Positions 41,681-50,791 of a stretch of DNA of 64,000 nucleotides are shown in pieces. How positions within the stretch are numbered: position 1 is the first letter of the stretch; each line of letters opens with the position of its first letter. Both the position numbers and the translations under genes were made by a program. The stretch covers positions 25,700 to 89,699 of the forward strand of contig NZ_LZSC01000067.1 of NCBI RefSeq assembly GCF_001665235.1. Reading direction: 5' to 3'. The notes beneath the pieces are model-generated. The model ran no database searches and had not been told where the DNA came from. It saw only the letters and a program-made list of their open reading frames with translations. The DNA is from Mycobacterium sp. 1100029.7. GTDB taxonomy: Bacteria > Actinomycetota > Actinomycetes > Mycobacteriales > Mycobacteriaceae.

Positions 41681-42844
41681 ATGGGTAACCCTGTCATCGT
41701 CGAAGCAACCCGCAGCCCCATCGGTAAGCGGAACGGGTGGTTGTCCGGTCTGCACGCCACCGAGTTACTGGGGGCCACGCAAAAGGCCCTTGTGGAGAAG
41801 GCGGGTATTGACGCCGGCGAGGTCGAGCAGATTGTCGGCGGCTGCGTCACGCAGTTCGGCGAGCAGTCCAACAACATCACCCGGGTCAGTTGGCTCGTCG
41901 CCGGCCTACCCGAGCACGTCGGCGCGATGACGGTCGACTGCCAGTGCGGCAGTGGCCAGCAGGCCAACGGCCTGATCGCGGGTCTGATCGCCGCGGGCGC
42001 CATCGATGTCGGCATCGCGTGCGGCATCGAGGCGATGAGCCGCGTCGGGCTGGGCGCAAACGCCGGCCCCGACCGCGGGATTCTGCGGCCCGCGTCGTGG
42101 GACATCGATTTGCCCGACCAGTTCACCGCCGCCGAGCGCATTGCCAAGCGTCGCGGCATCACCCGCGAGGACATCGACCAGTTCGGCTTCGACTCGCAGC
42201 GCAAGGCCAAGCAGGCGTGGGCCGAGGGCCGCTTCGACCGCGAGATCAGCGGCATCGAGGCGCCGGTGCTCGACGAGAACAAGCAGCCGACCAGCGACCG
42301 CCACGTCGTGACCAAAGATCAGGGTCTGCGCGACACCACGCTGGAGGGCCTGGCTTCGCTGAAGCCCGTGCTCGAGGGTGGCATCCACACGGCGGGTACC
42401 TCCTCGCAGATCTCCGACGGTGCGGCCGCGGTGCTCTGGATGGACGAGGACAAGGCCAAGGCGCTGGGCCTGAAGCCGCGGGCCCGCATCATCAGCCAGG
42501 CGCTCGTCGGCGCCGAGCCGTACTACCACCTCGACGGCCCCGTGCAGTCGACCGCCAAGGTGCTGGAAAAGGCCGGCATGAAGATGGGCGACATCGACAT
42601 CACCGAAATCAACGAGGCTTTCGCGTCGGTGGTGCTGTCCTGGGCGCGCGTACACAACCCCGACATGGACAAGGTCAACGTCAACGGCGGCGCGATCGCG
42701 CTGGGCCACCCCGTCGGCAGCACCGGCAGCCGGCTGATTACCACCGCGCTGCACGAGCTGGAGCGCACCGATCAGACCACCGCACTGATCACCATGTGCG
42801 CGGGCGGCGCGCTTTCCACCGGCACCATCATCGAGCGCATCTAA
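41681..42844 (+). CDS. fadA5: Steroid 3-ketoacyl-CoA thiolase FadA5
   Basis: 387-residue thiolase that cleaves the 3-keto side-chain CoA during cholesterol beta-oxidation. Nucleophile Cys89 in 'VDCQCGSGQQA', His in 'GGAIALGHPVGSTG' (about 343) and second Cys in 'ITMCAGGALSTG' (about 373) are all present. The family insert 'FGEQSNNITRVSWLVAGLPEHVG' is conserved. ATG at 41681, 10 bp after the KstR box. Divergent from cyp125. Confidence 0.97.
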   Translation: MGNPVIVEATRSPIGKRNGWLSGLHATELLGATQKALVEKAGIDAGEVEQIVGGCVTQFGEQSNNITRVSWLVAGLPEHVGAMTVDCQCGSGQQANGLIAGLIAAGAIDVGIACGIEAMSRVGLGANAGPDRGILRPASWDIDLPDQFTAAERIAKRRGITREDIDQFGFDSQRKAKQAWAEGRFDREISGIEAPVLDENKQPTSDRHVVTKDQGLRDTTLEGLASLKPVLEGGIHTAGTSSQISDGAAAVLWMDEDKAKALGLKPRARIISQALVGAEPYYHLDGPVQSTAKVLEKAGMKMGDIDITEINEAFASVVLSWARVHNPDMDKVNVNGGAIALGHPVGSTGSRLITTALHELERTDQTTALITMCAGGALSTGTIIERI

Positions 42845-42848
42845 CGCA

Positions 42849-43235
42849 TTGATCGTCTCGGAGGACAACCGCGTCGCCGCGGCGCAGGCGTACATCGACG
42901 CGCTTGTCAGCCATGCCGGTGACGCGGTTCCGTTTGCGCCCGGCTGCACCCGCATCGAGCAGGGATTCAAGAACGGTTTCTCCGGAAACCACCTGCGGCG
43001 CAGCCTCACTCGAGGACCGCAGTACCGACTCCTCGCCGAGACCACGCCGCCGGACTTCTCCATCACCGGCGATGAGGTGCATGCCGCCTACGTGGTCTTT
43101 ACCAAGGCGGCGTTCGCCGGCCGCCGCGTGGCCGCGCGGGTGGACGAGACATTCCTGATACCCGCCGAAAGTCCAAGCGGGATAGCAGAAATCCACCACA
43201 TCAAGGTCAAGTTTCACCCCTTCATCCAGAGCTAA
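42849..43235 (+). CDS. Small conserved protein, DUF8021-like
   Basis: 128 residues from a TTG at 42849, 4 bp after fadA5. Looks like the small alpha+beta DUF8021/NTF2-related type ('AAAQAYIDALVSHAGDAVPFAPGCTRIEQGFKNG' and C-terminal 'AEIHHIKVKFHPF'). No catalytic motif is recognised. Placement after fadA5 under the same KstR promoter suggests a sterol-linked role. I do not recall it at this place in M. tuberculosis. The N-terminus is uncertain since no strong RBS precedes the TTG. Confidence 0.72.
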   Translation: MIVSEDNRVAAAQAYIDALVSHAGDAVPFAPGCTRIEQGFKNGFSGNHLRRSLTRGPQYRLLAETTPPDFSITGDEVHAAYVVFTKAAFAGRRVAARVDETFLIPAESPSGIAEIHHIKVKFHPFIQS

Positions 43236-43243
43236 GGCCCGTC

Positions 43244-43690
43244 ATGGAAAAACCCAAATCTCTCAACTCACCCGTCGTCGGCTTCTTCATCAAGTGGATG
43301 TCGAAAGGCAACGCCTGGATCTACAAGCGCAGCAACGGAAAGCTCGGCGGCGTGTTCCAGAAGAGCCCGGTCGCGCTGTTGACCACGACGGGACGCAAGA
43401 CCGGCGAACCACGGGTGAGCCCGCTGCTGTATCTGCGTGAAGGCAACCGCGTCATCCTGGTCGCCTCGCAGGGCGGCCGCGACAAGCACCCGCTGTGGTA
43501 CCTCAACCTCAAAGCCAATCCCAAAGTGACGGTGCAGATCAAGGACGAGGTGCTGTCACTGCAGGCCCGCGATGCCACCGCCGAGGAACGCGACGAGTAC
43601 TGGCCCAAGCTGGTCGCGATGTACTCCAACTTCGACGACTACCAGTCCTGGACCGACCGCGTGATCCCCGTCGTCATCTGCGATCCCTAA
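43244..43690 (+). CDS. ddn: F420H2-dependent nitroreductase-family protein Ddn
   Basis: 148-residue split-barrel FDOR-A1 protein, homolog of Rv3547 (Ddn), which reduces quinones with F420H2 and activates the nitroimidazoles pretomanid and delamanid. 'PVALLTTTGRKTGEPRVSPLLYLREG' and 'HPLWYLNLKANPKVTVQIKDEVLSLQARDAT' are the family core. Compared with Ddn as I recall it, S78 is kept (S75), but K79 is Gln (Q76) and Y133 is Phe (F130), while Y130 and Y136 are kept (Y127, Y133). These positions line the nitroimidazole pocket. ATG at 43244, 8 bp after the DUF8021-like gene. Confidence 0.93.
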   Translation: MEKPKSLNSPVVGFFIKWMSKGNAWIYKRSNGKLGGVFQKSPVALLTTTGRKTGEPRVSPLLYLREGNRVILVASQGGRDKHPLWYLNLKANPKVTVQIKDEVLSLQARDATAEERDEYWPKLVAMYSNFDDYQSWTDRVIPVVICDP

Positions 43691-43729
43691 CGTTTCGAAG
43701 CCGTTCCGGCTGGGCATCATCCGAACAGG

Positions 43730-44188
43730 ATGTCTGAGCGGCGGTGGATTCGTAATTCTCGGCTATTGGCGTTGCTGCTGAAGAATTTCGCGCACGCCCA
43801 CATTGCGCTGTATCAGCGGACCGACGGCAAACTCGGCGCGAGGCTGCTGTGGCTTCCGGCGGCGTTGCTGACGACGATCGGTCGTAAGTCGAGCGAGCCG
43901 CGCACCACCGCGACCCTCTACCTGCGCGACGGTGATCGGGTGGTTTTGCCTGCGTCCTTCGGGGGGCGCGACGAAAACCCGTTGTGGTATCTCAACCTCA
44001 AAGAGAATCCCGATGTGCGCGTGCAGATTCGCGACGAGCACCTGCAGTTGCGCGCCCGCGACGCCACCGACGACGAACGTGCTCGGTACTGGCCGCAGTT
44101 GACGCGGATGTACCCGCCCTATCGCAAGTACCGCGAAGCGGCCGACCGGGTGATCCCGTTGGTGGTCTGCGAACCTCAGGCGCCGTAG
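43730..44188 (+). CDS. Second Ddn-like F420-dependent protein
   Basis: 152-residue paralog of the preceding gene, sharing the core 'PAALLTTIGRKSSEPRTTATLYLRDGDRV', 'NPLWYLNLKENPDVRVQI' and 'RARDATDDERARYWPQL'. The three C-terminal Tyr (Y128, Y131, Y134) are kept but the position equivalent to Ddn K79 is Phe (F77), and the Trp following the third Tyr in Ddn is lost. Its 3' end overlaps the convergent SDR gene by 13 bp. It probably arose by tandem duplication; F420H2-dependent quinone or steroid reductase activity is possible. Confidence 0.86.
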   Translation: MSERRWIRNSRLLALLLKNFAHAHIALYQRTDGKLGARLLWLPAALLTTIGRKSSEPRTTATLYLRDGDRVVLPASFGGRDENPLWYLNLKENPDVRVQIRDEHLQLRARDATDDERARYWPQLTRMYPPYRKYREAADRVIPLVVCEPQAP

Positions 44189-45081
44189 ACCGGGACCGGC
44201 GGGCGCGCCTTGGCCAGCAGGTCGGCGACGACGCGACCCAGCTCGGCGGGATCCCACCGGTCGCCCTTGTCGATCTGCGGACCGTGCGCCCAGCCCTCGG
44301 CGACGCGGATCTTGCCACCTTCGACTTCGAACACCTTGCCGGTGACGTCGCGGGACTCGACGCTGCCCAGCCAAACCACCAGGGGTGAAACATTTTCCGG
44401 CGCCATGGCGTCGAAGGCCTGGTCTTGGGTGGCCATCATCTCGGCGAAGACGGTTTCGGTCATGCGGGTACGGGCGGACGGCGCGATCGCGTTGACGGTG
44501 ACGCCGTAGCGGCCCATCTCGGCGGCGGCGACCAGCGTCAGCGCGGCGATACCGGCCTTGGCGGCGCTGTAGTTGCCCTGCCCGACGCTGCCCTGCAAGC
44601 CGGCGCCCGAGCTGGTGTTGATGATCCGCGCGTCAACGGTTTTGCCCTCTTTGGACAGCCCGCGCCAGTACGACGCGGCGTGGCGCATCGTTGCGAAGTG
44701 TCCCTTGAGGTGCACCGCGATGACGGCATCGAATTCTTCTTCGCTGGTGTTGGCCATCATCCGGTCGCGCACGATGCCGGCGTTGTTCACCAGGACGTCG
44801 AGGCCACCGAAGGTGTCGACGGCGGTCTGGACCAGGGCCGCGGCCTGATCCCAGTCGGCGATGTTGGATCCGTTGGCGACGGCTTCGCCACCGGCAGCGG
44901 TGATTTCGTCGACCACCGTCTGCGCGGCACTGCCGCCGCTTGCGGGCGACCCGTCCAGACCCACACCAATGTCGTTGACGACGACGCGCGCACCCTCGGC
45001 TGCGAAGGCCAGCGCATGCGCGCGACCGATACCGCCGCCCGCTCCGGTGACGATGACGACACGGCCGTCGACTATTCCCAT
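44176..45081 (-). CDS. Short-chain dehydrogenase (Rv3548c-like)
   Basis: 301-residue SDR of the same subfamily as Hsd4A: 'IVTGAGGGIGRAHALAFAAEGARVVVNDIG' (about 10-38), 'LVNNAGIVRDRMM', 'INTSSGAGLQGSVGQGNYSAAKAG' (catalytic Ser/Tyr/Lys), and the C-terminal extension 'GWAHGPQIDKGDRWDPAELG'. Probably a 3-hydroxyacyl-CoA dehydrogenase in C/D-ring or side-chain degradation. ATG at 45081 with GAGGAG upstream, 22 bp after the next SDR gene, so co-transcribed from the KstR2-type promoter at 45917. Confidence 0.88.
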   Translation of the reverse strand: MGIVDGRVVIVTGAGGGIGRAHALAFAAEGARVVVNDIGVGLDGSPASGGSAAQTVVDEITAAGGEAVANGSNIADWDQAAALVQTAVDTFGGLDVLVNNAGIVRDRMMANTSEEEFDAVIAVHLKGHFATMRHAASYWRGLSKEGKTVDARIINTSSGAGLQGSVGQGNYSAAKAGIAALTLVAAAEMGRYGVTVNAIAPSARTRMTETVFAEMMATQDQAFDAMAPENVSPLVVWLGSVESRDVTGKVFEVEGGKIRVAEGWAHGPQIDKGDRWDPAELGRVVADLLAKARPPVPVYGA

Positions 45082-45103
45082 CAGCCCATTCTCCTCGGAT
45101 TCG

Positions 45104-45901
45104 CTACTTGATCGCGCTGGCGTTCGTTGTGGCCAAATAGTGCGGTGGCTCCCCACCACCGTGCACCTCCAGCGAGGCGCCGCTGATGTAAGAGGCCGCA
45201 TCGGAGGCCAAAAAGGCTGTGGCCCAACCGACGTCCTCGGGCTTGGCCATCCGGCCCAGTGGCACGTTCTTGGAGATCGCGGCGATCGACTCGGCGTCGC
45301 CGTAGAACAGGTCGGCCTGTTCGGTTTCGACCATGCCAACCACGCAGGAGTTGACCCGGACCTTGGGTCCCCACTCCACCGCGAGCGTTTGGGTGAGACT
45401 CTCCAGTCCGGCCTTGGCCGCCCCGTAGGCGCCGGTGCCCGGGGACGGCCGCCGGCCGGACAGGCTGCAGATGTTGACGATCGACCCGCCGCCGTCCTGG
45501 TTCTGCATCTTCTCGTTGGCGAACTGCGAAACAAGAAGCGCACCAATGAGGTTGAGCTCGATGATCTTGCGGTTGAACTTCGGGCTGGACTCCGCGGTCA
45601 ACACGTACGGCGACCCGCCGGCGTTGTTGATGACGATGTCGAGATGACCGTGGCGCTCGACGATGGTCTCGATCAACGCCTGGACGGCTTCCTCGTCCCG
45701 AATATCGCAGGGATGAAACTCATACGGCAGTCCTTCGACGGCGCGGCGGGCGCAGGTGACGACGGTAGCGCCCTGCTGCGCGAAAACAGCGCTGATGCCC
45801 GCGCCCACTCCGCGGACTCCGCCCGTCACCAGAACCACCCGTCCGGCCAATCCCAACTTGAAGGCTCCCGCAGAAAGGGGGCCCGCCTCGGCGCGAGTCA
45901 C
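45104..45901 (-). CDS. Short-chain dehydrogenase (Rv3549c-like)
   Basis: 265 residues, GTG at 45901. 'VLVTGGVRGVGAGISAVFAQQGATVVTCAR' is the cofactor motif, with 'IVINNAGGSPY' and 'GAYGAAKAGLESL' for the active site; 'NSCVVGMVETEQADLFYG' replaces the usual P-G motif. It starts 15 bp from a KstR2-type operator and diverges from echA20. Likely a dehydrogenase for a ring-D or ring-C CoA intermediate; the exact step is not known to me. Confidence 0.88.
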   Translation of the reverse strand: MTRAEAGPLSAGAFKLGLAGRVVLVTGGVRGVGAGISAVFAQQGATVVTCARRAVEGLPYEFHPCDIRDEEAVQALIETIVERHGHLDIVINNAGGSPYVLTAESSPKFNRKIIELNLIGALLVSQFANEKMQNQDGGGSIVNICSLSGRRPSPGTGAYGAAKAGLESLTQTLAVEWGPKVRVNSCVVGMVETEQADLFYGDAESIAAISKNVPLGRMAKPEDVGWATAFLASDAASYISGASLEVHGGGEPPHYLATTNASAIK

Positions 45902-45916
45902 TGTGCTAGCGTACCA

Positions 45917-45930
45917 AGCAAGTGCTTGCT
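45917..45930. promoter_or_regulatory. KstR2-type operator between Rv3549c-like gene and echA20
   Basis: AGCAAGTGCTTGCT is a perfect palindrome fitting AnCAAGnnCTTGnT, in the 65-bp divergent region (15 bp from the SDR GTG, 36 bp from the echA20 TTG). It should repress both directions until the HIP-CoA-type inducer binds KstR2. Confidence 0.92.
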
Positions 45931-45966
45931 TAGGTAGTCGGCCTCAATTTCACGAGGAAGTGCCAA

Positions 45967-46725
45967 TTGACCATTACATCCACCAGCACAGAACCGGGCA
46001 TCGTCGCGGTCACCGTCGACTATCCGCCCGTCAACGCCATCCCGTCGCAAGGCTGGTTCGAGCTGGCCGACGCGATCACGGCGGCCGGCGCCAATCCCGA
46101 GACCCACGTGGTGATCCTGCGCGCCGAAGGGCGCGGCTTCAACGCCGGCGTCGACATCAAGGAGATGCAGCGGACCGACGGCTTCACCGCGCTGATCGAC
46201 GCCAACCGCGGCTGCTTCGCGGCCTTCCGTGCGGTCTACGAATGCGCCGTCCCGGTCGTCGCGGCAGTGAACGGATTCTGCGTCGGCGGCGGCATCGGTC
46301 TGGTCGGCAACGCCGACGTGATCGTGGCTTCCGATGACGCCACCTTCGGACTGCCTGAAGTGGAGCGGGGCGCCCTGGGAGCCGCGACGCACCTGTCGCG
46401 GCTGGTGCCGCAGCACCTGATGCGTCGGTTGTTCTTCACCGCGGCCACCGTCGATGCTGCCACGCTGCACCACTTCGGGTCGGTGCACGAGGTAGTCCCC
46501 CGCGCCGAGCTCGACGAGGCCGCCTTGCGGGTCGCCCGCGACATCGCCGCCAAGGACACTCGAGTGATCCGCGCGGCCAAGGAAGCGCTGAACTTGATTG
46601 ACGTGCAACGAGTCAACTCGAGTTACCGGATGGAACAAGGCTTTACGTTCGAACTCAACCTCGCAGGAGTGGCAGACGAACACCGCGACGCATTCGCCGG
46701 TACGAAAAAGGGTGCGAAGGCTTAG
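45967..46725 (+). CDS. echA20: EchA20, ring-D opening crotonase-family hydrolase
   Basis: 252-residue crotonase-fold enzyme. In M. tuberculosis EchA20 hydrolytically opens ring D of the unsaturated HIP-derived CoA intermediate. 'VILRAEGRGFNAGVDIKEMQ' and 'VAAVNGFCVGGGIGLVGNAD' form the oxyanion hole; 'FGLPEVERGALGAATHLSRLVP' is the catalytic-acid region. TTG start at 45967 behind GAGGAAG. Driven by the KstR2-type operator just upstream, and followed by ipdA after a leader cassette. Confidence 0.93.
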   Translation: MTITSTSTEPGIVAVTVDYPPVNAIPSQGWFELADAITAAGANPETHVVILRAEGRGFNAGVDIKEMQRTDGFTALIDANRGCFAAFRAVYECAVPVVAAVNGFCVGGGIGLVGNADVIVASDDATFGLPEVERGALGAATHLSRLVPQHLMRRLFFTAATVDAATLHHFGSVHEVVPRAELDEAALRVARDIAAKDTRVIRAAKEALNLIDVQRVNSSYRMEQGFTFELNLAGVADEHRDAFAGTKKGAKA

Positions 46726-46726
46726 C

Positions 46727-46772
46727 CGCCGACGACGATGCAGAGGGAAGCGATGAGGAGGAGCGGCGAATA
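46727..46772 (+). repeat. Leader cassette upstream of ipdA with stop-start overlap
   Basis: Copy of the repeated leader (GACGATGCAGAG ... GATGAGGAGGAGCGGCG). Its internal ORF starts at ATG 46738 (MQREAMRRSGE) and ends in TAA 46771-46773 overlapping the ipdA ATG (TAATG), the standard geometry for coupled re-initiation. Confidence 0.8.
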
Positions 46773-47653
<881 letters not shown>

Positions 47654-47657
<4 letters not shown>

Positions 47658-48397
47658 GCACCCGTGCCGAAGTTTGCGCAGTCGCCTGCGCCGAGTTGTT
47701 CCGGGACGCCGGCGAGATCATGGTCAGCCCGATGACCAACATGGCCTCGGTCGGTGCTCGGCTGGCCCGGCTGACCTTCTCCCCCGACATCCTGCTGACC
47801 GACGGTGAGGCCCAGTTGCTGGCCGACACCCCCGCGCTGGGCGCCGCGGGCGCCGTCGAGGGGTGGATGCCGTTCGGTCGGGTCTTCGAGACGCTGGCCT
47901 GGGGCCGGCGACACGTGGTGATGGGCGCCAATCAGGTTGACCGCTTTGGCAATCAGAACATCTCGGCGTTCGGACCGCTGCAGCAGCCCAAGCGGCAGAT
48001 GTTCGGGGTGCGCGGTGCCCCCGGAAACGCGATCAACCACGCCACCAGCTACTGGGTCGGCAACCACTCCAAGCGGGTGTTCTGCGAAAAGGTCGACATC
48101 GTATGTGGAGTCGGCTGGGACAACGTGGACAAAGACAACCCGGCATTCCGCTTCGCCAATACCTATCGGGTGGTGTCCAACCTCGGCGTGTTCGACTTCG
48201 GGGGGCCGGACCGGACGATGCGGGCGGTCTCGCTGCATCCCGGTGTGTCGGCTGACGAGGTCCGGGAGAACACGTCGTTCGAGGTCGACGGTCTCGACGG
48301 CGCCGAGGAGAGCCGGTTGCCCACCGACGACGAACTGCGTTTGATCCGCGAGACGATCGATCCGAAAGCATTGCGCGACCGCGAGATAAGGTCATGA
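47654..48397 (+). CDS. ipdB: IpdB, beta subunit of the ring-C opening CoA hydrolase
   Basis: 247 residues, class I CoA-transferase beta fold ('MVSPMTNMASVGARLARLTFSPDILLTDGEAQL', 'VVMGANQVDRFGNQNISAFG'). Works as heteromer with IpdA. GTG start overlapping the ipdA stop and a stop overlapping ipdC (ATGA) indicate a coupled operon. Confidence 0.95.
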
Positions 48398-49464
48398 AGC
48401 TGCGCACGCCGCTGACCGAGCTGGTCGGCGTCGAGCACCCGGTGGTGCAAACCGGGATGGGCTGGGTGGCCGGCGCCCGGTTGGTGGCGGCCACCGCCAA
48501 CGCCGGCGGGCTCGGGATCTTGGCATCGGCGACCATGACGCTCGACGAGTTGGAAACGGCCATCAAGAAGGTCAAGGCCGCCACCGACAAGCCGTTTGGC
48601 GTGAATATGCGCGCCGACGCCGCCGACGCCGGCGATCGCGTCGAGCTGATGATCCGCGAGGGCGTGAAGGTCGCCTCCTTCGCGTTGGCGCCCAAGCAGG
48701 AGCTTATTGCCCGCCTCAAAGAGGCTGGGGCGGTGGTGATCCCGTCGATCGGCGCGGCCAAGCACGCGCGCAAGGTCGCCGGTTGGGGTGCCGACGCGAT
48801 GATTGTGCAGGGCGGTGAGGGCGGTGGGCACACGGGTCCCGTCGCGACCACGCTGCTGTTGCCGTCGGTGCTGGACGCCGTGAAAGGCACCGGCATCCCG
48901 GTGATCGCCGCGGGCGGGTTCTTCGACGGGCGCGGGCTGGCGGCGGCGTTGTCCTATGGCGCGGCCGGGGTGGCGATGGGCACCCGCTTTCTGCTGACCT
49001 CGGATTCGACCGTGCCTGACGCGGTGAAGCGCCGCTATCTGGAATCGGCGCTGGACGGCACCGTGGTCACCACGCGCGTCGACGGCATGCCGCACCGGGT
49101 GCTACGCACCGGTCTGGTCGAGAAGCTGGAGAACGGCACTCCGATAAGGGGTTTCACCGCCGCGGTGCGTAATGCCGGGAAGTTCAAACACATGTCCGGG
49201 ATGACCTGGAAATCGATGATCCAAGACGGCATGGCGATGCGTCACGGCAAGGAAATGACCCTGGCGCAGGTCGTGATGGCCGCGAACACGCCAATGTTGT
49301 TGAAAGCCGGCCTCGTTGAGGGCAATACCGAAGCCGGCGTGCTGGCGTCCGGACAGGTCGCCGGCATCCTGGACGACCTGCCGTCGTGCGCCGAGCTGAT
49401 CGACTCGATCGTGCGCGACGCGGTCGAGCACCTACGAGCGGCGTCCGGGCTGATCGAGGGCTGA
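48394..49464 (+). CDS. ipdC: IpdC, flavin-dependent reductase/oxidoreductase (NMO fold)
   Basis: 356-residue FMN-binding TIM-barrel of the nitronate-monooxygenase/enoyl-ACP-reductase-II type. In sterol degraders IpdC acts on the 5-hydroxy intermediate of HIP-CoA degradation. FMN motifs: 'VVQTGMGWVAGARLVAATANAGGLGILAS', 'VQGGEGGGHTGPVATTLLLP' and 'VIAAGGFFDGRGLAAALSYGAAGVAMGTRF'. ATG overlaps the ipdB stop (ATGA). Last gene of the echA20-ipdABC unit; a large hairpin follows. Confidence 0.93.
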   Translation: MKLRTPLTELVGVEHPVVQTGMGWVAGARLVAATANAGGLGILASATMTLDELETAIKKVKAATDKPFGVNMRADAADAGDRVELMIREGVKVASFALAPKQELIARLKEAGAVVIPSIGAAKHARKVAGWGADAMIVQGGEGGGHTGPVATTLLLPSVLDAVKGTGIPVIAAGGFFDGRGLAAALSYGAAGVAMGTRFLLTSDSTVPDAVKRRYLESALDGTVVTTRVDGMPHRVLRTGLVEKLENGTPIRGFTAAVRNAGKFKHMSGMTWKSMIQDGMAMRHGKEMTLAQVVMAANTPMLLKAGLVEGNTEAGVLASGQVAGILDDLPSCAELIDSIVRDAVEHLRAASGLIEG

Positions 49465-49485
49465 GCCCACGGCGTTCCCCCGCGT

Positions 49486-49542
49486 CGAGACTGCAACTAC
49501 GCACACTCCACCCGGCGTGTCGTGTGCGTCGTTGCAGTGTCG
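49486..49542. terminator. Long palindrome between convergent ipdC and fadA6
   Basis: Left arm 49486-49506 and right arm 49522-49542 pair over 21 positions with two mismatches; loop 15 nt. The arm core is CTGCAAC-ACGCACAC. It is 22 bp after ipdC and 35 bp after fadA6 (on the other strand) and could terminate both. No T-tract. Confidence 0.8.
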
Positions 49543-49576
49543 CCTTACGAAGGGGACCTGGCCGCGCCGCAGCGGC

Positions 49577-50737
49577 TTACAGCCGCTCGATGATCGTGAC
49601 GTTGGCGGTGCCGCCACCCTCACACATCGTCTGCAGGCCATAGCGGCCGCCGGTGCGCTCGAGCTCGTTGAGCATCGTGGTGAACAGCTTTGCGCCGGTG
49701 GCACCCAGCGGGTGTCCCAGCGCGATCGCGCCACCGTTGGGGTTGACCTTCTCCGGGTCGGCCTTGATCTCCTTGAGCCACGAGATGACGACGGGCGCGA
49801 ACGCCTCGTTGATCTCGACGGTGTCGATGTCACTGATCGACAGGCCGGTCTTCTCCAACGCGTGGCGGGTGGCGGGAATCGGTCCGGTCAGCATGAAGAC
49901 CGGGTCCGCGGCGCGGGCGCTGATGTGGTGAATGCGGGCCCGCGGGGTCAGCTTGTGGTCCTTGACGGCCTGCTCGGAGGCCAGCAGCACCGCGCTGGCG
50001 CCGTCGGAGATCTGGCTGGCCATCGCCGCCGTCAACCGGCCGCCCTCGACCAGCGGCTTGAGGCCGGCCATCTTCTCCAGCGTCGACTCGCGGGGACCCT
50101 CGTCGACCCGGAACGGGCCGGATTCGGTTTCCACGGTGATGATTTCGTTGTCGAAGTGGCCACCGCGGATCGCGGCGAAGGCGCGCTCGTGGCTGGTCAG
50201 CGCGTAGCGCTCCATCTCCTCGCGGGAGATGTTCCACTTCTCGGCGATCAGCTCCGAACCGCGGAACTGGGAAATCTCCTGGTCGCCGTAGCGGTGCAGC
50301 CACTGCTTGGATTCGTTGGTGGGCGAGGTGAATCCGAACTGCTCGCCGACCGTCATCGCCGACGAGATCGGGATCCAGCTCATGTTCTGCATACCGCCCG
50401 CCACGATCAGGTCGGCCGTGCCGGACAGGATCGCCTGCGCGCCAAAGGAAATCGCCTGCTGGCTGGAGCCGCACTGCCGGTCGACGGTGACACCCGGGAC
50501 TTCCTCGGGGTAACCGGCGGCCAACCATGACAGCCGGGCGATGTTACCCGCCTGTCCCCCAATGGCATCCACGCAGCCGGCGATCACATCGTCAACGGCG
50601 GCGGGGTCGACGTCCACCCGGTCGAGCAGCCCACGCCATCCCAGCGCGCCCAGGTCGACCGGGTGAATGCCGGCCAGCGCGCCATTGCGCTTACCGACCG
50701 CGGTACGCACAGCGTCGATGACGTACGCCTCAGCCAT
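49577..50737 (-). CDS. fadA6: Thiolase FadA6 of C/D-ring degradation
   Basis: 386-residue thiolase, thought to cleave the dioxo-dioyl-CoA formed after ring C opening. Nucleophile Cys89 in 'TVDRQCGSSQQA', 'GGAIALGHPLGATGAK' with the His, and 'LQTMCEGGGTAN' with the second Cys. The ATG at 50737 is preferred (family length); the frame is also open from ATG 50770 in the leader, which would add 'MQSEAMRRSDT'. KstR2 regulon member by context. Confidence 0.95.
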   Translation of the reverse strand: MAEAYVIDAVRTAVGKRNGALAGIHPVDLGALGWRGLLDRVDVDPAAVDDVIAGCVDAIGGQAGNIARLSWLAAGYPEEVPGVTVDRQCGSSQQAISFGAQAILSGTADLIVAGGMQNMSWIPISSAMTVGEQFGFTSPTNESKQWLHRYGDQEISQFRGSELIAEKWNISREEMERYALTSHERAFAAIRGGHFDNEIITVETESGPFRVDEGPRESTLEKMAGLKPLVEGGRLTAAMASQISDGASAVLLASEQAVKDHKLTPRARIHHISARAADPVFMLTGPIPATRHALEKTGLSISDIDTVEINEAFAPVVISWLKEIKADPEKVNPNGGAIALGHPLGATGAKLFTTMLNELERTGGRYGLQTMCEGGGTANVTIIERL

Positions 50738-50779
50738 GGTGTCGCTCCTTCTCATTGCTTCGCTTTGCATCGTCGCCGA
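50738..50779 (-). repeat. Leader cassette upstream of fadA6 (in-frame variant)
   Basis: On the minus strand it reads TCGGCGACGATGCAAAGCG then AAGCAATGAGAAGGAGCGAC. The internal ATG (50770-50768) opens MQSEAMRRSDT in the same frame as fadA6 with no stop, so it could add 11 residues, or AGAAGGAGC may just be the RBS for ATG 50737. Confidence 0.8.
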
Positions 50780-50791
50780 CACGAGCCATTC

